In this document: positions 1-5,034 of the stretch, piece by piece | How the letters are laid out: each line of letters begins with the position of its first letter | How positions within the stretch are numbered: position 1 is the first letter of the stretch | From: Thermoplasmata archaeon | Lineage (GTDB): Archaea > Thermoplasmatota > Thermoplasmata > UBA10834 | NCBI GenBank assembly: GCA_013331315.1 | Contig: DUGQ01000211.1 | Coordinates: 1 to 5,717 of the forward strand | Direction of reading: 5' to 3' | Length of the DNA stretch: 5,717 nucleotides | Program-made: the position numbers and the translations under genes | Notes under the pieces: model-generated | What the model saw: the letters and a program-made list of their open reading frames with translations, nothing else | Databases searched by the model: none | What the model was told of the DNA's origin: nothing

Positions 1-1104
1 AACAAGTACGAGACCGCTCTCAAGGACCTCGACCTTCTGAACGAGATATTCGTGGCAGTGCTGATATCGCTCATGTTCATGCTGGTCTTCATCTCCCTGC
101 TCCCGGTCTTCGTGGACCTGTCGATCACCCTTCTCCTGCCGGGCGTGGCGCTTGTGTTCGTCATCATCGAGGGGATGGTCCTGTACCTCGTGAAGTCGCT
201 TCTGCCTTCGGACCCGATATGGCACAACATGAAGGAGAAGACGGAGGTGGACAAGGCCCTCACCAACGTCCTTCCCGCGACATACGCAGCCTGCGCGGCT
301 GTCGCGATCTTCGGGATCCTGACGAAGCTGCCCCTGACAGCCGTCGTCGCCATGGTCGTCTCGCCCCTGCTCTACCCCGGCTACATGATCAGGAGGGAGG
401 AGAAGAAGATCCGGGCTAGGGACGAGAACTACGACTCATTCATGAGGGCTGTGGGGAGTTACGCGGCTTCCGCGGGGTCGGCCGTGACGGAGGGGGTCGG
501 GAGGCTCAGCAAGCACGACTTCGGGGAGCTGACGCACGCCATCGAAGCCCTGTTCAAGCGCCTCCTCACCAGGATAGACCAGATACGAGCGTGGAACTTC
601 TTCGCGGCCGAGACGGGCAGCAACCTGATCTCGAAGTTCACGGAGATGTACGTCGTGGGCCTCTCGGTGGGCGGGAAGGTCGACAAGGTCATCGACATAA
701 TCAGCGAGAACTTCGTGAAGCTAATGGGTGTCAGGCGCAAGCGGTATCAGGCATCCGACAACATGCTGGGCACGCTGTACGGGATGTCCATCGGCATCAC
801 CTTCACCCTGTTCTCCGCCCTGAGCCTCATGGAAATGCTGAACGTGATGAACGAGCAATTCGCCCTGTCCAACACCGTGATATCCGTCCCCATAGCCCTG
901 CAGTCGTTCGACCTGAACCTGGCGGAGGCGGTGTTCCTGTTGATAGTGTTCGCCCACGCACTGATCTCGGCCAACCTGGTCTCCTTCGCGGGCGGGAGCC
1001 ACAAGCACAGCTTCTACATCAACTTCGCAGTGATAGTCTGGATAAGCACCGTCACGGCGCTCGTGACTCAGATGATGCTGGACAAGGTTCTGAGATTGTC
1101 CTGA
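1..1104 (+). CDS. arlJ: Archaellum assembly platform protein ArlJ/FlaJ (type II secretion F family), 5' end missing
   Basis: The reading frame is open from the first base, so this is the last 367 codons of a longer gene; ArlJ proteins are usually about 500-600 residues. ArlJ is the polytopic membrane platform that works with the ATPase ArlI to assemble and rotate the archaellum. Visible in order (residues counted from base 1): two hydrophobic segments at about 17-37 and 39-64, a hydrophobic pair at about 91-125 followed by a basic stretch, a soluble cytoplasmic part at about 130-255 and three hydrophobic segments to the end. The cytoplasmic part has the family-like pattern of AW..F..ETGS.LI..F followed by a GGKVDKVI..IS.N segment and a basic RRKR cluster. 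No gene of the same strand follows for 319 nt, so it probably closes its operon. It could instead be the homologous TadC-like protein of an archaeal type IV pilus; the family is much surer than the specific machine. Confidence 0.75.
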   Translation, partial: NKYETALKDLDLLNEIFVAVLISLMFMLVFISLLPVFVDLSITLLLPGVALVFVIIEGMVLYLVKSLLPSDPIWHNMKEKTEVDKALTNVLPATYAACAAVAIFGILTKLPLTAVVAMVVSPLLYPGYMIRREEKKIRARDENYDSFMRAVGSYAASAGSAVTEGVGRLSKHDFGELTHAIEALFKRLLTRIDQIRAWNFFAAETGSNLISKFTEMYVVGLSVGGKVDKVIDIISENFVKLMGVRRKRYQASDNMLGTLYGMSIGITFTLFSALSLMEMLNVMNEQFALSNTVISVPIALQSFDLNLAEAVFLLIVFAHALISANLVSFAGGSHKHSFYINFAVIVWISTVTALVTQMMLDKVLRLS

Positions 1105-1282
1105 AGAATGAGGGATGGACACCCGCCGAAGGCGCGGGGACCTCCACGCCCGTTCTAGCAATTAACCACCGAGTCTGCCTAGCCATGTCGTCCCTTTCGA
1201 GAACGGATTGGGCGTTTCGTAAAGCGCTCGGCGGGTGCTGAGACTAATGAACCTGTGACGGGCATAAAGGACTTTGGTCAGA

Positions 1283-1314
1283 AATCTCCAGGCTGAGAAT
1301 CGCCTGAGATTCTC
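1283..1314 (+). repeat. Overlapping alternative inverted repeats (possible RNA switch, terminator or operator)
   Basis: Two helices can form and compete. Helix A pairs 1283-1293 with 1302-1311, giving 10 base pairs with one bulged C (1289) and an 8-nt loop. Helix B pairs GAGAATC (1295-1301) perfectly with GATTCTC (1308-1314) across a 6-nt loop. The loop of A is nearly the whole 5' arm of B, and both use bases 1308-1311, so only one can form at a time. A short pyrimidine-rich stretch (1310-1316) follows but there is no clear T tract. It lies about 180 nt after the arlJ stop and 110 nt before the next start, so it could be a terminator-like 3' end, a leader element or a DNA operator. The pairing is seen; the role is not known. 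Confidence 0.45.
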
Positions 1315-1393
1315 TTGCCGAAGAGCGCTAGCGCAGGGGCTGGGATGGCACTTGCCGCCCATGATAGTCAGGCACGAGAATTGAGAGACAAGC

Positions 1394-1400
1394 CTTATCA
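1394..1400 (+). promoter_or_regulatory. Candidate TATA box for the surface-protein gene, start at 1424
   Basis: CTTATCA lies 24-30 nt before the ATG at 1424, the spacing expected if transcription starts at the start codon and gives a leaderless mRNA. No Shine-Dalgarno site precedes this ATG, which fits leaderless translation. The match to an archaeal box A is only moderate. Confidence 0.35.
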
Positions 1401-1413
1401 AAGCGCGCGCGCG

Positions 1414-1420
1414 ATTATAA
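1414..1420 (+). promoter_or_regulatory. Competing TATA-like box next to the start codon
   Basis: ATTATAA is the most AT-rich heptamer of the area and a better TATA match than the box at 1394. It is too close to the ATG at 1424 to serve it, but lies 25-31 nt before an in-frame ATG at 1445 (codon 8), so a shorter leaderless product is possible. That product would begin at Met8 and lose the only basic residue (Arg6) of the signal-peptide n-region, which argues against it. Confidence 0.25.
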
Positions 1421-1423
1421 CGT

Positions 1424-4400
1424 ATGGCTATCGTGAGTCGGGCGATGCTCACGGGCTGTGTGACAGGCGTTCTGCTCATCCCGGCTGCGCTTGTCTTTCT
1501 CCTCTCCGGAGCCCCTACGTCGCCCGCTCTAGCCATTACTCTTGACGATTTCGGGGACAACATCAGGATCACCTTCGATCCCGCGGAGTCGAAGAACATA
1601 TCAGCCGTCGTGGACCAGGACGGCAACATGCACATCGCGTGGGAGGACCACAGGTCCGGGAACGGCGACATATACTACGTCAAGCTCGACCAGAGCGGCG
1701 ACAAACTGACGAACGACGCCAAGATATCCAACGATTCTGCGATCTCCAGGAACCCTTCGGTGGCCGTGGACGGGCAGGGGCACATCTACATCGTCTGGGA
1801 GAACGTCGAGAACGGTTCTGAGGAGATACACTTCGCCAAGCTATGGTACTACTCGGGGAACATAACGTTCCAGGAGAACGGGCTCCAAGTATCGGATTCG
1901 AATCCGGCACACTCCATCGAGCCAGACATAGCGATCTGCGCGGATGGCACACTCGCACTGGTATGGACTGACGCCAGGCACGATGCGGGAGACGGCAACC
2001 TGGAGATATTCTACAAGCGGCTCTCCCAGAGCGGCGTCTCACTCACGCCGGACATCAGGATCACCTCGGACTTCGGGATATCGGAGAGGCCGCACCTAGA
2101 CGTGGATTCCAACGGGATGATCCACGTGGCCTGGTACGATTTCAGGGACTCCAACAACGGCCTTGTCATAAACCACGGTGTGTTCTACAGGAAGATAGAC
2201 CCGACTGGCGTCACGTTGACGAACGAGACCAGGGTGACATTCGCCTCGCCCTCCTCGTGTCCCGACATATCTGTGGACACTAACGGCAACGTCCATGTGG
2301 TCTTCGACGATGACAGATACGCCTCGTTCGACATATTCTACACGCTCCTCGACAACGATGGGGTCACGTTGGTGGACGACCGCAACATATCCCCGAAGGA
2401 CTGGAACGAATCGCGCAGGCCGAGGGTCGCGCTAAGCGATTCCGCCTGCGTTGATGTCGTATGGCAGGACGAGGCCTCGGGCGTCTGGGAGATCCATTAC
2501 TCGGCGATCGGATACGACGGGGGCATCCAGGTCTTCGACCAGGCGCTTCCGAACGACGGTATCGCGAATTCGACCGGACCGATCGTGATGTGCGCGAGAG
2601 ACAACAACACCTTCGTCATCTTCCAGGGCGCGGTCCCAAATGAGGAGCTGTTCTTCTCCAGGACGGACAGGCCGGACGTGAACGTCAGGGCCGGCGACGT
2701 GCGCCTGTCGACCACGCAACCGCTGGTCGGAGAGACCTTCTGGGTGAACGCTACCGTCAGGAACTACTGTGGGAACACGGTGGAGGAACTGGAAGTCGCG
2801 CTCCTGGTGGACGGGACGCAGGCGAACCGTGCCAGCATCGGCCCGATAGCCGGAGGCGGCCTCGCGGCGTTCTCGATCTCGTACGTCGCTCAGGACGGGG
2901 ACGCGTCGGTGACCCTGCTGCTCGACCCGGACGATCTGGTCAGAGAGACAGACGAGACCAACAACCAGGCCACCGTGCCGATCCTCGTTAGAATCCCAGG
3001 AGTGGACGCCAGCTCAGGCACCACGACGCAATCCGTCGGCCCGGGCGAGACCGCCGTGTTCGACATCACGGTTCTGAACGAGGGGAACTACGAGGCGGTG
3101 TACTCGATCTCCAACTCCAGCCTCGAAGAGGGCTGGGCGGCGGAGACGAGCGCGGCTGACTGGGCGGTCTCTGTTCCAGGAGGAGGTACGAGCGACTTCA
3201 CGGTCAGCGTGAGCACGTCGTCGGAGTCGGCTCCCGGGGCGAGGGAGTTCAACGTGACCATAGAATGCGTGGACCGGCCCTCGGTGAACACCACACTCTA
3301 CCTGATGGTCGACGTCCGCCAGGTGGGTGACGTCTCGATCACAGCACCAGGTGGAGGGATCGTTGAGCCGACGATTCCAGTGGTCTACTCTTTCGAGATC
3401 GTGAATGACGCGAACGCCAACGAGAGCTTCGAGGTCACCGTTGACGACACCCGCGGATGGGAGCTGTCCGTCTCGAACGGGTCCCTGCGACTGGAACCGG
3501 ACGAGACGGTGGAGGTGACTGTCCTCGTCCGCCCGTCGAGATATGAACCTCCAGGGACCACCAACGTCCTCACCCTCACCGTCTCCTCCGTGAACCTGAC
3601 AGGCAATGTGGCGAGCGCGAACGTCCTCCTGATCGCCGGACATCACAGGGAGGTCGACTTGACACTGTCGCAGACGGCTTCCACCAACTACTCTGTCCCA
3701 GACGACGTGCAGATAGTCTACTCGATGTCGGTTTCGAACCTGGGGAACTCGAACGACACTGTCGCGCTGACCCTTGCCGGAGATTCGGCCTTCTGGGCGG
3801 TCCTGAGCGCTTCCTACGTGTTCCTCGAGGCTGGTGAGTCTGACACCGTCAACCTGACGATGACGCCGGGCCTGACGGTGCTCGCGGGGCAGTACGTCTT
3901 CAACGTGACCGCGACCTCGGAGTCGAACACGTCAGCGAGCGACCGGCAGAACCTGGTTGTGAACGTCCAACCGTTCTACGACCTGGAGGTCGCCCTCAGC
4001 CTTTCCGAGCTCGTCGTCAGAGGGGGGGACGAGGTCTACGTGAACATGACGGTCACGAACTCGGGGAACACGATAGACGCGTTCGATCTGAACCTGTACA
4101 CCGATACTCTAAACGAGACGGTCTTGATCCTCGGAGGCGACGAGTATCCGATCCAGTCGGCTCTGCCACCCCCGACCTCGCTGGAGCCAGGCGACGTGTC
4201 GCTAGTGACCCTGAGGATACCCGTACCCGAGGGGCTTCCCGCCGGGGAGTACGTGCTGATCGTGGGAGTCGGTTCCCTGATGGAGACGAGCCTCATCGTC
4301 TCGGAGGAGGTGACCCTGGTCATCGAGGCGAAACGCCCGTGGCTGAGCATCTATGTGATCCTCGCCATCGCCGCGGTGGGCGGGGCGGCCCTGCTCATGC

Positions 4401-4537
4401 TCTTCCTGTACCTGAGGATGAGGGCCCGCAGGGAGGCGGAGAGGGAGGAGGCTAGGAGAAGGCAGATGCAGCGCAAGAAACGTCCTCCCGCGGCGGGAAA
4501 GAGGCCCAGGCCTCAGACCAGCAGCCAGAACCCCTGA
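1424..4537 (+). CDS. Large cell-surface protein: signal peptide, 7-bladed beta-propeller, five Ig-like domains, TM anchor
   Basis: This encodes a 1037-residue type I membrane protein. Residues 1-37 form a signal peptide with Arg6, a hydrophobic core and an A-L-A cleavage motif at 35-37. Residues 49-418 hold seven repeats with the pattern P.iavD.nG.vHvvW.D...diyY.kld; such repeats resemble BNR/sialidase-like propeller blades. Residues 419-524 look like a CARDB domain, ending in the typical D....ETDETNN. Four further beta-sandwich domains of CARDB/NEW3 type follow to about 969. A single membrane helix lies at 973-997, then a 40-residue Arg/Lys-rich tail. There are 23 N-X-S/T sequons, all outside the tail. 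Such proteins bind partners or glycans at the cell surface or S-layer; I see no catalytic signature and give no enzymatic function. It is flanked by its own candidate promoter and by the promoter of the next operon, so it is probably transcribed alone. The start at 1424 is preferred over Met8 because of Arg6. Confidence 0.9.
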   Translation: MAIVSRAMLTGCVTGVLLIPAALVFLLSGAPTSPALAITLDDFGDNIRITFDPAESKNISAVVDQDGNMHIAWEDHRSGNGDIYYVKLDQSGDKLTNDAKISNDSAISRNPSVAVDGQGHIYIVWENVENGSEEIHFAKLWYYSGNITFQENGLQVSDSNPAHSIEPDIAICADGTLALVWTDARHDAGDGNLEIFYKRLSQSGVSLTPDIRITSDFGISERPHLDVDSNGMIHVAWYDFRDSNNGLVINHGVFYRKIDPTGVTLTNETRVTFASPSSCPDISVDTNGNVHVVFDDDRYASFDIFYTLLDNDGVTLVDDRNISPKDWNESRRPRVALSDSACVDVVWQDEASGVWEIHYSAIGYDGGIQVFDQALPNDGIANSTGPIVMCARDNNTFVIFQGAVPNEELFFSRTDRPDVNVRAGDVRLSTTQPLVGETFWVNATVRNYCGNTVEELEVALLVDGTQANRASIGPIAGGGLAAFSISYVAQDGDASVTLLLDPDDLVRETDETNNQATVPILVRIPGVDASSGTTTQSVGPGETAVFDITVLNEGNYEAVYSISNSSLEEGWAAETSAADWAVSVPGGGTSDFTVSVSTSSESAPGAREFNVTIECVDRPSVNTTLYLMVDVRQVGDVSITAPGGGIVEPTIPVVYSFEIVNDANANESFEVTVDDTRGWELSVSNGSLRLEPDETVEVTVLVRPSRYEPPGTTNVLTLTVSSVNLTGNVASANVLLIAGHHREVDLTLSQTASTNYSVPDDVQIVYSMSVSNLGNSNDTVALTLAGDSAFWAVLSASYVFLEAGESDTVNLTMTPGLTVLAGQYVFNVTATSESNTSASDRQNLVVNVQPFYDLEVALSLSELVVRGGDEVYVNMTVTNSGNTIDAFDLNLYTDTLNETVLILGGDEYPIQSALPPPTSLEPGDVSLVTLRIPVPEGLPAGEYVLIVGVGSLMETSLIVSEEVTLVIEAKRPWLSIYVILAIAAVGGAALLMLFLYLRMRARREAEREEARRRQMQRKKRPPAAGKRPRPQTSSQNP
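1568..2677 (+). repeat. Seven beta-propeller blade repeats within the surface protein
   Basis: The blades correspond to residues 49-418. The conserved aromatic after the D-x-[DN]-G-x-[hydrophobic]-H turn falls at W73, W125, W181, W237, F294, W347 and F400, a steady spacing of 52-57 residues. Blades 1, 2, 4 and 5 keep the Asp-turn best (starting at D64, D116, D228 and D285); blades 3, 6 and 7 are worn. Seven units is a common closed number for beta-propellers. The protein-level repetition is direct observation; the fold is inference. Confidence 0.75.
2678..4330 (+). repeat. Five tandem Ig-like (CARDB/NEW3-type) domains within the surface protein
   Basis: Residues 419-969 contain five units, each with a V.N.GN-like turn whose first Asn falls at 447, 552, 661, 772 and 879 (spacing 105, 109, 111 and 107). 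Most units also have a later E-P-G/D-E-like turn before an alternating beta strand, for example near 691, 802 and 921. Unit 1 is closest to CARDB; units 2-5 resemble the NEW3-like adhesion modules of archaeal surface proteins. Unit 3 has the most altered turn (N-D-A-N in place of N-x-G-N). Confidence 0.7.
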
Positions 4538-4546
4538 ACCGCGCGT

Positions 4547-4558
4547 CCGGCAAGCCGG
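4547..4558. repeat. Perfect dyad CCGGCAAGCCGG touching the promoter
   Basis: Two 5-bp arms are separated by AA. The right arm runs into the purine-rich BRE of the next promoter. As RNA it could only make a short 4-bp hairpin with a CAAG loop, and no T run follows, so it is a poor terminator. An operator for a regulator that blocks TFB is possible but unproven. Confidence 0.35.
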
Positions 4559-4571
4559 AAAGGTTTAAGTA
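4556..4571 (+). promoter_or_regulatory. Archaeal BRE/TATA promoter of the LSm-eL37-purF operon
   Basis: The purine-rich BRE CGGAAAGG (4556-4563) is directly followed by a TATA box TTTAAGTA (4564-4571). Transcription would be expected to start about 25 nt further on, near 4590-4594, leaving a short leader that still includes the ribosome binding site. This is the clearest promoter of the window. Confidence 0.75.
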
Positions 4572-4593
4572 CACAACCCGTTTATCCCGAATC

Positions 4594-4600
4594 AGGTGAT
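4594..4600 (+). promoter_or_regulatory. Shine-Dalgarno site deciding the LSm start
   Basis: AGGTGAT matches seven bases of the anti-SD complement GGAGGTGAT. It is 7 nt from the ATG at 4608 but only 4 nt from a TTG at 4605, which supports ATG 4608. Confidence 0.7.
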
Positions 4601-4607
4601 TTAATTG

Positions 4608-4820
4608 ATGAAACCCCTGGCTGTTCTTAACAAGTCGATTAACCAGCAGGTTATCGTCGAGCTCAAGGGCAAAAGGGGATACCGCGGCATCCTGGACGGG
4701 TACGACCCGCACATGAACCTCGTCCTGAGGAACGCCGAGGAGATCCACGACAACGAGGTCAAGCGCAAGCTCGACTCGATCATAGTTCGCGGAGACAACG
4801 TCATATACATATCGCCGTGA
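4608..4820 (+). CDS. Archaeal Sm-like RNA-binding protein (LSm/SmAP)
   Basis: This is a 70-residue protein, a normal length for the family. Archaeal Sm proteins form seven-membered rings that bind U-rich RNA and take part in RNA processing and turnover. The Sm1 motif runs from about residue 8 to 46 and includes G-x-L-D-G-Y-D and the RNA-contacting D33-P-H-M-N37. The Sm2 motif is I-V-R-G-D-N at 59-64, ending in a final beta strand. The ATG at 4608 is chosen because the preceding SD site is 7 nt away; a TTG one codon earlier would only add one Met. It is first in the operon, directly behind the BRE/TATA promoter, with eL37 10 nt downstream. Confidence 0.95.
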   Translation: MKPLAVLNKSINQQVIVELKGKRGYRGILDGYDPHMNLVLRNAEEIHDNEVKRKLDSIIVRGDNVIYISP

Positions 4821-4823
4821 GGT
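4819..4823 (+). promoter_or_regulatory. Shine-Dalgarno site of eL37, overlapping the LSm stop
   Basis: GAGGT uses the last two bases of the LSm stop codon and lies 7 nt before the ATG at 4831. The overlap suggests coupled translation of the two genes. Confidence 0.6.
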
Positions 4824-4830
4824 AGACCGG

Positions 4831-4998
4831 ATGACAAAGGGCACTCCGTCGATGGGAAAGCGAGGCAGCAAGAAGACCCACATCGTGTGTCGCAGATGCG
4901 GAAAGAGGGCATACCATGTGAGGCACAAGGTGTGCGCCTCGTGCGGCTTCGGCGCGACGGCGAAGCGGAGACACTACAACTGGGCAAAGGCGCACTGA
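4831..4998 (+). CDS. rpl37e: Large-subunit ribosomal protein eL37 (L37e)
   Basis: This small basic protein of 55 residues begins [11 protein letters not shown]. It has two CxxC pairs, C20-R-R-C23 and C35-A-S-C38, which bind one zinc ion in this family. The G-K-R at 9-11, the H-x-V-C-R-R-C-G segment and the C-terminal R-R-H-Y-N-W are typical of archaeal eL37. It sits in the 50S subunit, contacting 23S rRNA, and is shared by archaea and eukaryotes but absent from bacteria. It is slightly shorter than many archaeal versions (about 60 residues) but shows no missing motif. It is second in the operon, 10 nt after LSm, with a Shine-Dalgarno site on the LSm stop. Confidence 0.95.
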   Translation: MTKGTPSMGKRGSKKTHIVCRRCGKRAYHVRHKVCASCGFGATAKRRHYNWAKAH

Positions 4999-5021
4999 CA
5001 TTGAATCTCGTGAGAGAGGTA

Positions 5022-5027
5022 GGGGGG
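5022..5027 (+). promoter_or_regulatory. purF: G-rich ribosome binding site of purF
   Basis: Six G residues lie 7 nt before the TTG at 5035 and can pair with the anti-SD CCUCC, allowing one G-U pair. Two GAGGT copies flank it, at 5016-5020 (14 nt from the start) and 5030-5034 (touching the start), both at poor spacing. The TTG is the only in-frame start between the stop at 5029-5031 and the catalytic Cys. Confidence 0.5.
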
Positions 5028-5034
5028 TTGAGGT

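Larger units (their letters stand above)
1105..1423. other. 319-nt intergenic region, no gene recognised
   Basis: I see no tRNA, rRNA or convincing protein gene here; the open frames that cross it are short or are shadows of the next gene. It holds a small CGCC-GAA-GGCG hairpin at 1124-1134, a strong imperfect hairpin at 1283-1311 overlapped by a second perfect one at 1295-1314, a perfect palindrome GCGCTAGCGC at 1325-1334, an alternating GC run at 1403-1413 and two TATA-like boxes close to the next start codon. There is no long T run of the sort that ends archaeal transcripts after the upstream gene. Confidence 0.7.

Noticed and set aside
1289..1314. H-type pseudoknot from CAGGC/GCCTG (1289-1293, 1302-1306) and GAGAATC/GATTCTC (1295-1301, 1308-1314)
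   Set aside because: The topology is right, but the linker that must cross the 5-bp stem is a single base (1307), too short; alternative hairpins are more likely.
1105..1423. tRNA, C/D box sRNA or other structured RNA gene in the gap
   Set aside because: No T-arm GGTTC..A pattern, no paired C and D boxes with proper sequence, and no conserved RNase P or SRP RNA core seen on either strand.
1448..1459. Lipobox-like L-T-G-C at residues 9-12 of the surface protein
   Set aside because: The Cys comes before the hydrophobic core instead of after it, so it cannot be a lipoprotein cleavage site; the ALA motif at 35-37 fits better.
1315..1545. Plus-strand 76-codon frame crossing the intergenic gap into the surface-protein gene
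   Set aside because: Its second half overlaps the signal peptide in another frame, it has no SD site and no recognisable motif.
1568..2677. Sialidase or other glycosidase activity for the propeller
   Set aside because: The repeats resemble BNR-like blades only loosely and I could not identify the arginine triad or acid/nucleophile residues of sialidases.
3014..3646. Long open frame on the minus strand inside the surface-protein gene (210 codons); similar ones at 1162-1671 and 4801-5358
   Set aside because: They lie antisense to genes with clear domain repeats or conserved motifs, have low-complexity Arg/His/Val-rich translations and no start signals; GC-rich codon use produces such shadows.
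4605..4607. TTG as the start codon of LSm
   Set aside because: Only 4 nt from the SD site, while the ATG directly after it has 7-nt spacing.
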